Shown here: positions 1 to 11,136 of the stretch, one piece after another
Layout of the letters: each line of letters starts with the position of its first letter
Numbering within the stretch: position 1 is the stretch's first letter
Source: Megalonaias nervosa
Taxonomy: Eukaryota; Mollusca; Bivalvia; Unionida; Unionidae
Direction of reading: 5' to 3'
DNA length: 64,000 bases
NCBI GenBank assembly: GCA_016617855.1
Contig: JAECUM010004995.1
Coordinates: forward strand, 55,729 to 119,728
The notes under the pieces: model-generated
The model's input: only the letters and a program-made list of their open reading frames with translations
What the model was told of the DNA's origin: nothing
The model's database searches: none
Position numbers and translations under genes: made by a program

Positions 1-87
1 TAATCTAATTAATCAACCGACACTTGACCTCAGAAAATTGCAGATATCCATGTCAGCTAGAAATGCAAAAGATGTTTTAAGACTTTG

Positions 88-216
88 ATATAGCCCAGTT
101 GGTAGAGCATTAGGCTCATAATTTAAGGGTTCTAGGTTTCATAACCTATCCAGGTCTGTCGGGTCAGCTGCCATTGTCGGTGCTTGGGAAAAGCACACTG
201 TTCCAAAGTGATGTTA
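88..216 (+). repeat. tRNA-derived SINE, family C, copy 1
   Basis: A tRNA-like head is visible from about 91 (tagcccagttggtagagca, an A-box-like motif), followed by an anticodon-arm-like stretch and a weak B-box region. A short unrelated body runs to about 216. Two better copies of the same unit lie near 2290 and 27119. This copy is diverged and could not fold as a functional tRNA. It sits just upstream of a zinc-finger exon. Confidence 0.6.
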
Positions 217-277
217 AAAACGAATCAATTAACCATCAACTTGCCATTTTCCATTTATATCAGATCATACCTTTCAG

Positions 278-393
278 AATCATCCGAGCCAACAGAATAT
301 GAGTGTGCAAGCTGTGACGCCAAGTTTTCCAGTGCATGGAGTTTATGTCAGCACAACAATGAAGAACATCAGATTACTATTTACAAAACAGAG
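278..393 (+). CDS. C2H2 zinc-finger exon (internal exon of a transcription-factor-like gene)
   Basis: This internal exon lies between an acceptor (ctttcag, ending at 277) and a donor (GAG|gtaggt at 394). The 116 nt give two bases of a split codon plus 38 codons, so it enters in phase 1 and leaves in phase 0. It encodes one classical finger, C-x2-C-x12-H-x4-H (ECASC ... QHNNEEH), followed by an ITIYKTE tail. The core FSSAWSLCQH and the IY tail recall the isolated SAW-containing finger of BCL11-type proteins. That comparison is from memory and is an inference; other zinc-finger families remain possible. Upstream exons would lie left of the window. The next exon I can support in the same orientation is at 11081. 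Confidence 0.6.
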
Positions 394-1809
394 GTAGGTC
401 AAAAAGGTTTTATCATATTCTGTTCAGTAAATGCATCCACTTATTACAAAAACAGAAAGTGAAATTTACATACTTTACCCGTTGTTGGATATGGAAATTA
501 AATACAAAGCATTACCTTACACTTGACCTTTTGATATGGTACTCAATACACATTATGCAGGTATATGACATCAGTGTATGCTATGTGTTATGAGTCTATT
601 CTCTTAAAATAAGTAACAGAAAAGAGTGAAAGACAACAAGCTTTGTAAAATTTAACAAATAATTTATTTCCCTAGAATACAAAGTGAAAATGAGAAAAAA
701 AAACTTATGGTATTGCAAATTAAATCCCAAAATAATCCAAGAATTAAAGACACAAATGCTAGTAATTTAAAGTCCTGAATAAAATTCAGTAAAAGTCTCG
801 AAGACATCCAAAACTGAAGGTGATGATGTGTCTGTTAAAGCCTACGGAGTGCTGATGTGTCAAGAGTCTTGCTGAATTACAGAAATATTATTCCAGGTTT
901 GAATTCATAAATTCCAGTGAATGCTTTTATCCAAATATTTTATCAGAGCACTTTTGTATTTCCAGAGAATATAATTACTTGAATTCCATAATTTGAAGAA
1001 AATAAACTTCAGCCCAAACTGTTCACAACATAATACAACTTGAAGGTGCTGGTTGTTAAAGCACGACTGGTAAAATCCTCACAATCACAAGATTATATAG
1101 TTCTCTACTTAACCTCAGATCACAGTTAGCATTTTCTAAAAAAAAAAACATTACTTGATGGAAAATAACTTTCTAGAATGATCTAATAAGCCTTGTTTAC
1201 TTACAACACAGTAACCTGCAAGATTCACTTAGGAATCTCCAAAACTCTGACCCAAATCAACATATTTACTACTTCTTGTTTACCTGAATAATAATCCTGC
1301 TATTAAGCTCATACACATAGAGAATAATTTAGCTCTGTATTAGTTGTTGACATAAATGAAATAATAAAAAATAAGAAAAAGTCAATCGGGTCAAGCTGAT
1401 ATGAACTCACTTTTGGACAAGGTCAAGCCCAGCATACAATGTTACATTACAATAGCATGTAATGAAATAAAAAAAAATTAAAGCTAACAAACAAATATAC
1501 ATATGTTCAGTTACCACGCATGGTGTGAATTTACCTTTTTTAGTCTTAAATGGACACATCAGCAGTTGAAAGCTGTAAAGCACCCAATATTCAGAGAGCT
1601 TTGTATTTTAGCTAATAGAGTTGCAAATACATGCACCCAGCTGACTTGTTTTTATGAGTAAGATGCATTTGTTTCACCAAATACCATACCATTTTTATGT
1701 GAGGCAGAAGTTGAAATGGTTATAACCATTGACATCATTGGCAAGGCATTTAAAAGTGTTGGCTGTACCAAAAACTTAAGTAATGAAATCCAGATTAGCA
1801 CAAGTGTGT

Positions 1810-2012
1810 ACTCACCTGTCACACCGTATATTCAAGGAAATGAAATTAACACTCTCCTGTCACACTGGATGTTCAGGTAATGAAATTAACACTCATCTGT
1901 CACACTGTATATTCATGTAAATGAAATTAACACTCACCTGTCACACTGTATATTCATGTAAATGAAATTAATACTGACCTGTCACATTTTACATTCAAGT
2001 AAATGAAAAATG
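1810..2012 (+). repeat. 41-bp tandem repeat, about five units
   Basis: Five consecutive units each begin actcacctgtcacactgta or a close variant and end aaatgaaattaac. Units 3 and 4 are nearly identical; units 1, 2 and 5 have diverged. It is a minisatellite with no coding potential. Confidence 0.85.
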
Positions 2013-2289
2013 AAGAATCATTTAGCGAGGAAACTATTTACAAACATGCTGTTGATGATAAAGAGTAACATAATATCCAATTACTCTAATAATTTTCAAA
2101 CAAATTGAATGTGGCAAAAGTGCAAAATAAGATTTTGTAAAGAAATTGATCAGACTAAAATATTGCAATTTACAGCAGATTTTATAAGTAATTTTTAAAG
2201 ATTTCATGCAGTATATAGTTTTGAAACTTGGATGATGTTAACTTACCATTCACAGAGTAAACATCCTATGCCCTTTTTCTGTCAAAGTA

Positions 2290-2462
2290 GCCACAGTAGC
2301 TCAATTGGTAAAGCATTGGACTTGTAATCCAAGGGTCAAGGGTTTGATACCTGCCCAGGCTAACGTGGGTTGGCTTCCTTGCTGTGTCCCTGGAAAATGC
2401 ATTTAGCTTTCCATTTCTGCAACATGATATAGCCACTAATGTGTTTAAAGTGTTATTCAAAC
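2290..2462 (+). repeat. tRNA-derived SINE, family C, copy 2
   Basis: This is the clearest head of the family: agctcaattggtaaagca (A-box region), an anticodon-arm-like ggacttgtaatccaa, then gggtttgatacc as a degenerate B box. The body ends in tgtttaaagtgttattcaaa, matching the end of the copy near 27119 (ttaaatgtgtcgttaaaa). It is a retroposed tRNA derivative, not a tRNA gene. Confidence 0.75.
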
Positions 2463-2632
2463 AAAAGGAAAAAAATTCTGCTTCTTATTGGCAGGTGGCA
2501 TTTGGTTAGTACTTCATTGTTTAGTAGGATAGGTTGCAGATGTTTTGCTATACACTTGACATACTTGGCTGTAAGTTGAGATTTTTCTAAAAGATGACTT
2601 GTACAGACAAGAGGTTTTCATAAAGTGAGTTA

Positions 2633-5356
2633 ACGTATATACTCACATATACGCCCGTTCGCGTATAAGCTGACCCCCCCCCCCCAACTTGACTAGGTAA
2701 AAATAGGAAAAATTGCACGACACGCACATAAGCCAACCCATAAGTTCACGACTACATCACAAAATGCACAAAGTGAGTTCTAAATACCGGTACATTTATT
2801 TAGGCAAATCACATTACTAAAATAAATATTATCTTCAAACTTAACGAAAATGAAAGTAAGAAATCTAATTTATATGTTGAAATAAAAACAATTTACCTTC
2901 AATGTTAAATAATAATTGAAATAATAATGTCCTCATACTAAAATCCTGAATTATAAAAGTTTTATCACATTCAGAATCCTTCAAAATCTGGCTCGGTATC
3001 GGAATTGCCAAACAGTTCATAAAACTCAGCTTCTGTTATGGGCGTGCTGTCATCGTATACGAAATGATTTGGAAATCATGTGCGATGGAATTGAGTCCCA
3101 TGCATCTTTGACCCACTTGGCGACCAAGTCGAGGTCCGGCCTCATGAAATTCCCACCTTTTGTCACTGTGCCTGAACAAACCCATTTGGACCACATCTTT
3201 CGTACCCTGTCCTTAAACGGCTTGTTAAGGCAGACATCAAGAGGTTGTAACACTGATGTTAAACCTTCTGGTATCACAGCTAGTGTCGTTTTCATTTTCT
3301 TTGCGGCCTTTTTGACTTCATCTGTCTTGTGTGCTTGAAACATGTCCCAGACAAGCATTGAAGATTTCTGAAGAAGTGCACCTGATCTCTTGTTCCAGAC
3401 TTTCTCCAACCATTCAGTCGTTCCACTTTCGTCCATCCATCCCTTTTCATGTGCACGAATGATGACACCAGCAGGAAATTTCATGCTTTTTGGCAGCGTC
3501 TTCCTTTTAAAAATTATGACAGGGCAGCTTTGATCCATCAGCTAAACAGGCCAAAACAACCATGAAATGTGTTTTTTCATGGCCAGTCGTTTTTATCAGA
3601 ATACTTTTCTCACCAGCAGCATTGACTGTTTTATTGCTTGGTAAATCAAACATCATAGGCGTCTCATCCATATTTCCAGTTTGTGATAGTTTGAATGAGC
3701 AATCCATTCTGCATTTATTGATGAACTGCTGAAATGATTCAATTTTTTTCTTCCAAGTCTTTTGGTAGCTTTTGAGCTATCTTTGTTCGCTGCCTGAGGC
3801 TGAAACCATGCCGGTTCATAAAACGAGAACACCAACCAGCTGATGCAACAAATTTGGAATCTGCCATGTTGTATTTGTCATCTTTCGCCATCTGCATAGC
3901 ACGCAGATGAATTGCAGTTCGTGTGACAATGTATCCATTTTGTTGACATTCACTTACAAAATCACCGAGTTCTTTCTCCAATTCAGGGAATGGGGCGATC
4001 CCAATCCGACGAGCCTTCTTGGTTTTTGGCATTTCTTCCAATGCTTCTTTGCTTTTCCGCCATTTCCATACTTGTTTCTCGTTCACACAAAATTCGCGTG
4101 CTGCAGCACAGTTGTTATTTGCTTCTGCATATTCAATAATTTTAAGTTTGAATGCTGCATCATAAGCAGAACGCTTTCTTTTACTTCCAACACTGTTCAT
4201 TTTATCTGATTGAATTAAACTTCAGGAAAGATTAAACTGAAATAATTTTTGATTGTGGTAGTATCCTATTTATACCTTATCCTGTAATTTTTCCCATGGG
4301 TGGTTGGTTATCAATATGTATTGGATAATTATTGATCATTGTTTTGTTTTATTTATCGGTTTTTTTAACTGCCGGTAGCGTGATTCAGTTGACCAAAATA
4401 TGATTGGTTTTCAGCATGGACATTGTTCAAGTATTGTGACAGTTATAACTTTGAGCAGAAACCATGTCCACTACCTTATGTCATTAAACAATACATCTGA
4501 GAGTCGGTATGTATTAGTAAATTCAGTGGCATTGTGCTACAGAATCCCTGAGGCATTTACCACAGATTAAGCGTACCAGTAGTTATTGTACAACACTCTA
4601 TGACTAACAAACCACTTTGCTATACAAGCAACTAAACAACAGTAGAAGATAAACTGTGACTGCCTTTTACTTCTAAAACACCTGTCAAAGAAATCCCTCA
4701 AATTATATTTTTAACAATTAATCACGCTGACTCGTATATGCTACTTGCCTGTTATTTACCCTTCCTAGGCGCGTGTGCAACAAACCCCTATGGAGCCTCT
4801 CGCTATGGTTGCTGTAAGACTATCGTACATGTACATGTACATGACTCACCACACCAAAATGGTTGTGTTGTAAATACCTTCAGTATTGTAATTCTTAAAT
4901 CTTTTTATTTACCGTAGTTTCTTTTTATATTAACACTGAAATAAGCTAGCGTGCATTTGTACGGTACCGCAGAGTTTAATGATTACTGATTAGTTGAGGG
5001 TTAAATACTTCATTGAGAGATTACTAATATGGCGGTTCTTTTGGAAAATACACGTACCACCGTGGCTCAAATAACATGTATGGCTGCATTTTCTGGTGGG
5101 TGGACATCTGTCAGATAGATATCAGGTATTGGAATACATGTTTGTCATTCCTTATCCTACCAGTAAAGTTAGAAAAAATACTTGTTTCACTTCAAGACAG
5201 CATGTATCACATGAGCCAGTAAGATTAAATACCGGTAATCAAGAAGAAAAGCTCTACAATTTTCAGACTTAGACCTTGGCCCGCAGATAAGCCGACCCCC
5301 CCCACAAGGCTTCATTTTTTTCCTCAATTCTTCAGCTTATACGCGAGTATATACGG
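2633..5356 (-). mobile_element. pogo/Tigger-type DNA transposon, inactivated, about 2.7 kb
   Basis: The termini are inverted copies of each other. The left end begins acgtatatactc and continues to gcgtataagctgacccc; the right end reads gcttatacgcgagtatatacgg. Both are flanked by the dinucleotide TA (2631-2632 and 5357-5358), the target duplication of Tc1/mariner-pogo elements. The left end has about 15 extra bases inside the inverted repeat. The interior holds a transposase relic on the minus strand (3050-4200). Three short elements at 14.9-16.5 kb share these ends. It lies between the two zinc-finger-gene exons, antisense to that gene. Confidence 0.85.
3050..4200 (-). pseudogene. pogo/Tigger transposase relic (CENP-B/psq-type HTH plus DDE domain)
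   Basis: Three consecutive minus-strand reading frames carry one protein. The first (4200 to 3739) starts MNSVGSKRKRSAYDAAFKLK and holds a psq/CENP-B-type helix-turn-helix with the AAREFCVNEKQVWKWR recognition region, then a second DNA-binding module ending in WCSRFMNRHGF. The next frame (about 3707-3507) has the first catalytic Asp in NMDETP. The third (3538-3050) has SMLVWDMFQAH with the second Asp and LQPLDVCLNKPFK with the third. This is the D-D-D layout of pogo transposases. Reading frame changes near 3710-3740 and again near 3507-3538 mean it cannot be translated as one protein. It lies wholly inside TA-flanked ends. Confidence 0.85.
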
Positions 5357-5358
5357 TA

Positions 5359-6888
5359 TTTAAAAATACAATAAAACTCAAACAAAATCTAAAATTGGTT
5401 TTCAACACCACTGCAGTGCTTCACCTTGATAGGAAAAGAGGGATGATCAATCATGAACCCAGAGACCCTTCCCACTGCCCTCCTACACTTACTATTATCT
5501 TGTTCTTGATTGCTAAAATTCCTTCTTATACCTGTGATTATTTTCTTCAGTTTCATATATTTAATGTAGGATGCGGATACAAATGAGCTTTGGTCTTTCT
5601 TTGATTGATTTTGATTCTTCTTGAGATGTGTTACCAGATCATAATACATTAGGAGCACATCCACTATTTCTCATATCCATTCCTCCCAAACTCAAAAAAA
5701 AAAAAAACCAACAAAAAAAAAACGTTACAAAAATCTTGGCTTGGTTTAGAAACAGTGTTACTAAAAGTTCATCTGCTTGCTTAAAACAGAAGTCAGACAA
5801 GACTGGTCTTTCCTTGAATGCCGGGTTGGTGTGAAATATTGTAGTTGTCAGTTTCTACTTTCTGCTAAAGGCAGGAATTGCTCCATTCAAGAAGAAAAAT
5901 CATCTGATGCAGTAATTACAGGCCTCTCCTACAGTTATATCTCTACTGTCGCACCATTCACTGCATCCAGACTTTGATCCAATGGTACAATCTTTCGGCC
6001 TAGTTTCAGCATAGTAAGGAGGCCCAGATAAACCAGATATGAATCTTCCTGGCTGTATTGATCTTTCCTGATACAGCCAATGCTAGATTGGTTGAGGACA
6101 TTCAGGTACGGTCAGAGTCTACAGATAGCAGTACTGGTTATAGTGATCATGCCTTGTATTTAAGTACTCACCTTCAATTTCAGACACCGACTAGCTCTAT
6201 TTCAGCACTGGCCTAGTTTTGGCAGACTATTTCAACATGCAGGATAGGGTACTTTGGTCACCACTCCAGTATACCCAATGTCTTCTTCTTGATACACATA
6301 GTACCAAAACAAAGGTGACACCAGCCCCGGCTCTGCCCTTGACTTGTAGCCTTACCAGCAGTCATGCTGATGTTCACCACTACTGCATCAGTGATGCTTT
6401 TTCTGAGTGATATTGGATGGGTCCATCATGGATTCTGGCTTCACCACAACCCATTATAGTGACAGTCCAGTCCTGGATGCCTGAAATTGGTCCAGGATGA
6501 TTGAGAATGTTTGATTGCATGCCTCAGGATAATATTATTCCAATAAGAACTGACACATTCACTTCCCCACTCCGGCCACTACACTTGTTGCACCTATTAC
6601 AGGAGGCATTTGACTATACCTATAAACTGGTCCATGGAAGTATAGTGGACTGGCACTAGACAGTTCTGTCACAATTCCAGCTCCACCATTAACTGGTACA
6701 GGTTTCAGAAACACCCATCCCTACCACCCACTATCAGTCCTCAACCATAGATGACACACACATCCCAGTATGGATGAAATCATTACTGTTCACTTTCCCA
6801 CTCAACCTGTTTCACCTGCTCATGCACCACACCCCTCACATAGGCTATGTTTTCACCACGGTCTTATGCGGAGATTCACATCCAGAAG
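5359..6888 (+). other. Non-coding interval between the two transposons
   Basis: About 5830-6890 is more C-rich than its surroundings. One frame from about 6560 to 6893 reads as a Pro/His/Thr/Ser-rich stretch broken by three stops. No splice-bounded open exon fits. It may be a decayed exon or simple compositional drift; the function is unknown. Confidence 0.3.
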
Positions 6889-7218
6889 TGCCACAGGGTT
6901 CGCACAGATTTGAAAAGTACTTGAATTTTCAACTGCTGGATGAAAAGTGCTTATTTTTTGAAAATCCTCTTGAAAAGTGCTTATTTTTAATGTCAGTGGG
7001 AAAAAGTCCTTAAAAAGTGCTTGAAAAAATGAGCAAAAATCCTTAAAAAGTGCTTGAATTTTTAAGAAAATAAAAGACCAAAATTTAAAAAAAAAGAAAA
7101 AAAACCTCGGTGGAGAAATTGCAGAAAATGTCCGATTGACTATATGCCTTTTACTTTCTGTGGCTTGGTTGGTAACTAAGGAAAGGGAGATTACTCGAGA
7201 TTTCCGTTTAGCAGCATT

Positions 7219-9870
7219 GTGGGAATGGCAATATGGCAGCTTTCTATTTCTTACATCGCACCTCGTGGCCTTGGTTTCTACATGAAAATACCGCCAGGGA
7301 AGTGTGTTTTTAATTGTGAATGGAAAGGCTCAAGGAGGGTCAAGTGGGTCAAGGAGACCCAGGACAGACATAAAGTTTTGTGTTGTGTGTGCAACAAAGT
7401 TATAGACATCGGGGCTATGGGTGAGAATGCCCTTAAATCAAACTGTAAAGGGTGCAAAACACCGGAAAAGTGAAGTGTCAGTGTCAGCAATGAGTTTGGA
7501 TTATTTTGGAATATAAACAGACAAAATCAAGACATGTGTCAGATACACTGACATTATATCTAAGACAGAGTCACATTCCGATAAATTAATGACAGGATTG
7601 ATGTTACCCCCACCCCCATCTGATGCAGCTTCAACCACACAGTCAGCATCTGCAAATATTTCCAACTCCCTTTCCAAGAACGATGTTCTGAAGTCAGTAA
7701 TTTTATGGACATTGCATACTATGGTCACACATGCATCCTACGAATCAAATGAACATATTGCTGACGTTTTTTATGCTATGTTCCCAGACAGTGCTCTGGC
7801 TGCACAGTTTTCGTGTGCAGAAAGGAAATCATCTTACTTGTGTGTTTTTGGCATTGTGGAACACCATAAAAAATTAATTCTTTCAAGTGTCAGTGGTGTG
7901 TTTGTGACTCTGATGAATCCTTGAACAGGAAAATGCAAGAAAAGCAGATGGACATACATGTCAGATTCTGGGATGGTGGGACAAACCAGGTTGTGACCAG
8001 ATACTTGGGATCACAGTTTTTAGGTAAGTATATTGTTTATTATTGTTATTTTTATTTTATTTTTATTTTTAGTTTCTATTAATTCTTTTCATCAGCTGTC
8101 AAGCTTAGAAGTATTGATTGCATTCACATTTTCCTTGGAATTACTAAAGATAGGTGAATACAAAAAAATAAACTAAATGAGCATAAATCATACATACATA
8201 TAAAATGAAGCGCATGAACTAAAAATAAATAAATTGACACTTTGTACATTAATTATTACTTAGCATGGACCCAGGCAATTGGTGAAGATTTATATGTATT
8301 TATCCTGTCTGATTGCAGGCCATGCTACAGCTGATGACATAGTTGATCATTTCAGAGAAGAAACAATGAACCACTTGAATATCCATAACATGGTGCAGAT
8401 AAGTATGGATGGGCCCAATGTGAATTTGAAAGTTTTAGACATTATCCAAAGCCAGATAAATACAGACTATGGCCATGATTTAATTAATATTGGCTCATGT
8501 GGACTGCATACTTTGCATAATGCATTTAAGGCAGGTGCACTTATTACAGAATGGGAAATCGCTTCACTTCTGCGCAGTCTGTACTATCTTTTTAAAGATT
8601 CACCTGCTAGGAGAGAAGATTACCAGAAATTGGCTGGCAATACAATCATGCCACTAAAATTTGTTGACCATAGATGGTTAGTAAACATACCCGTTTCCCA
8701 GCGAGCATTGTAGGTGTGGGATTCAGTTGAACTTTATGTCAAGAAGGTTCAGTCAAAACAGTTACCTAAACCTACCAACAAATCATTTGATGTAGTAAGT
8801 CAAGCAGTGAAGTGCAAGCCAATCAGAGCAAAGCTTTTTTTGTTTCATTGCAACCATATTGCAGCTTTTCCTGGCTAGCTATCAAACATAAACCCATGGT
8901 GCCTTTTATGGTGGATGACTTGACTACAGTCATCAAATGCTGATGCGGAAAGTTGTCAAGCCTGAAGTTCTGGACCAGGCAACCACACCGGAAAAGTTGC
9001 TAAGGATAGACTTAGAGAAGACCAATCTTTTCATATACAAGAAGGTGGACATCAGTTTACTAGCTGAAGAAAAGTTGAGAAGTGCAACCACGTGAAAAGG
9101 AAGTAATGGAGTTCAGAATGGAATGTATAGCATTTGTGATTGAAGTGTTGAAAAAGATTACTGTGAAATCCCCAATCACTTACTCTTTGGTCAGAAATAT
9201 GGTATCTTTGTGTTCAAGAGAAATGGCCAGACATACAAATCTCAGCAGGGACAAATTTAAGAAACTTATGAAGTTGATTATTGCAATAAAAAGAATCAAT
9301 GTGCTTGATGGTGAAGTCATCCTGCAACAATATAATGACTTTCTTGACAGTATAATAGTTATTGGTACTGATAAGTTTACAGGCTTTGATCCATACAAGG
9401 ATAGACTGGACAAATTTTTTGTGGAGCACATGTCAGATGCTAGGTATGGGAAGCTGCTGGAGATTGTTAAGCTCCTGTTGACCCTCTCCCATGGACAAGC
9501 AACAGTAGAGCGTGGCATTTCTGTGAACAAGGAAGTAGAGTGTGAACATTTGAAGGGGCAAAGTGTGGTTGCACAGAGGATCATACGTGATTATGTTAGA
9601 AATGTGGGAGGAGTACTGAATGTTCCAATCACCAATCAGCTTCTTGTAAGTGCAGCTTCAGGAAGACAGAAGTATGAAACTTATTTAGAGAAAGAGGGAA
9701 AAGAAGCAGTCTGAGTCTGGGCAGAGGAAAAGAAAGCATGTTCTTGATGACATTGAAGATCTAAAAAGAAGAAAAAAGCAGGTCAGATTAGATTATGAAA
9801 TACTTGTGAAGAAAGCAGATGAACTGTCTTTAAAAACAGAAAAGACACTAAAGTAGCAACTTCTTGCACA
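7219..9870 (+). pseudogene. hAT transposase relic with BED-like finger and C-terminal dimerisation domain
   Basis: Frames in order: 7219-7473 carries a BED-finger-like region (VLCCVCNKVIDIG ... LKSNCKGCK), whose terminal His positions look lost. 7589-7924 continues the N-terminal half (LWTLHTMVTHASYESNEHIA). 7930-8023 and 8319-8713 are joined by an apparent intron and include MDGPNVNLK and the SCGLHTLHNAFKAG motif. 9082-9714 holds the hAT dimerisation domain with LLTLSHGQATVERGISVNKE. A lysine-rich tail (DIEDLKRRKKQ) follows in another frame near 9745. Stops at about 7474, 7922 and 8711 and several frame changes make it non-functional. The closest relatives, from memory, are the hAT transposases common in molluscs and cnidarians. 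Confidence 0.85.
8024..8318 (+). other. Apparent intron inside the hAT transposase gene
   Basis: The donor is TTTTTAG|gtaagt and the acceptor ctgattgcag|GCCATG. Joining the flanks restores one continuous frame (SQFLG then HATADD). The 295 intervening bases are AT-rich with stops in the relevant frame. A canonical GT-AG pair with exact phase supports a genuine intron of the once-active element. Confidence 0.75.
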
Positions 9871-10212
9871 GGCCAATGCTAATAGAAAAGGAGCTTGAGG
9901 AGACACTTGGAATTTATGAAGGTCTTTGCAATAAGCTGGATGCTAAGATCAAGGAGCTGAAGAGAAATTAAGTATAGAGGAAGAACTTGTTAATAAACTT
10001 TCTGTTAGTTTAACTTTTTGTTTATTGTACCTATGTTAGTGAACTTTATTGGGAGAGGAAATGCAGTTACATGAACCACAAGCCAGTCTGAAGGTTGTTC
10101 CAGATGTAGATATCTATGGTGAGTTCAGATATAAGACTCCTTGAAAATCAAAATAAAGTCCTTGAAAAGTCCCTGAATTTTGTCATATTTTACCTGTATG
10201 AACCATGTGCCA

Positions 10213-11080
10213 TCATATATTTTCAATCTGACGATATTGACTGAAGATTCAGCCTTCAATTAAGGAGGTCTTCAGCTTCAGCATCTAGAGATCTCTCTAC
10301 CACAGCCTTTTAAGTTACCTGTGGCCTCCCACCCTCCCAGATCCATTGATGTCTTGGTCAAGAAAGACCGGCCATTATTCAAGCAATAATCATTACCTGG
10401 TTGAGTTGCATAATTGATTCATTATGTTGAAAGGTTATTTAAGGTGCATGTGTCAATAGGCTTTCTGTTTTACACCAGTACAGTACACATACAAGTGTAC
10501 GGCAGATGAGTTTTTCAATGATCAGTTTCTTTCATGACTTTGTATGTCCCCCTGTTATACTCTACCCACAATCAACTGATATGTCACGTCACATTGCATC
10601 AAACCCCATCCATTGTGGATTTCATTTCTGCAAAATGACTGTTTTAAGGACTTCATGGACTTGCCAGTTTTGTTATGGGGTTTGACTTTATAAGAGGATA
10701 CACATCAGGTTCACATTCTAGAAATGAAATTAGGGGGACTGCTACCCTTTACCCTAATCTGTAAGAAAGTTTTGGATTTTCTTAATGTCATGGCACATAT
10801 AAAAAACAAATATTATGTGAAGTTTTCATGCATTTAGCTGATTTTCTGGCAAATCCTTTTTTGAAAGATTACCATGAATATCTATAATAAGGCATCCTAT
10901 GATGAACCCTAATTCAATTGGTACCATTTTCCAACAGTAATAAGGCCCCTCATTCACTTAGAACTTTGCCCGTCTTTTGTGTCCTGGATGGGGGGGTTGG
11001 TCGGTGGTGGGTATCCATGTTAGAGAAATGCATCTCTAGTAATTATTTGCTTTTCATAAAGATACTTCATCTATTACAGG
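10213..11080 (+). other. Interval between hAT element and terminal exon
   Basis: Mostly AT-rich with no open exon seen. The first 150 bases downstream of the hAT insertion remain C-rich like the DNA on its other side, consistent with one tract split by the insertion. Confidence 0.3.
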
Positions 11081-11136
11081 AATCAGCTAATATAGATGTG
11101 AAAACAGAGGAAGTTAATGGAGAAGAAGAGAACTAA
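11081..11136 (+). CDS. Terminal coding exon, probably of the zinc-finger gene
   Basis: A pyrimidine-containing tract and acceptor (catctattacag, ending at 11080) precede an 18-codon frame ESANIDVKTEEVNGEEEN ending in TAA at 11134-11136. The acidic, Lys/Glu-rich composition is typical of a nuclear protein C terminus. It includes VKTE, which matches the psi-K-x-E SUMOylation consensus. The phase (0) fits the donor of the zinc-finger exon at 393, so the two can be joined directly, though further exons between them cannot be excluded. The short length and absence of a recognised domain limit confidence. Confidence 0.45.

Larger units (their letters stand above)
394..2630 (+). other. Intron-like AT-rich DNA after the zinc-finger exon
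   Basis: No convincing exon is visible. The stretch contains a five-unit 41-bp tandem array (1810-2012) and a SINE (2290-2462), listed separately. The rest is AT-rich with short A runs and no ORF longer than about 65 codons. Confidence 0.5.
6894..10207 (+). mobile_element. hAT-superfamily DNA transposon, inactivated, about 3.3 kb
   Basis: The left end reads CAGGGTTCGCACAG at 6894. The right end, read inward on the minus strand, is CATGGTTCATACAG, so 11 of 14 terminal positions match. The element is flanked by an exact direct repeat, tgcca (6889-6893 and 10208-10212); a sixth base (g) also matches if the right end is drawn one base shorter. Both subterminal regions carry repeated 'cttgaaaagtcctt(g)aatttt' motifs, typical of this hAT group. 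The interior is a transposase relic on the plus strand with one spliceable intron. A non-autonomous relative with similar ends is at 20031-21693. Confidence 0.9.

Noticed and set aside
3907..4209. 100-codon plus-strand frame
   Set aside because: Antisense shadow of the pogo transposase N-terminal frame.
9180..9584. 134-codon minus-strand frame
   Set aside because: Antisense shadow of the hAT dimerisation-domain frame.
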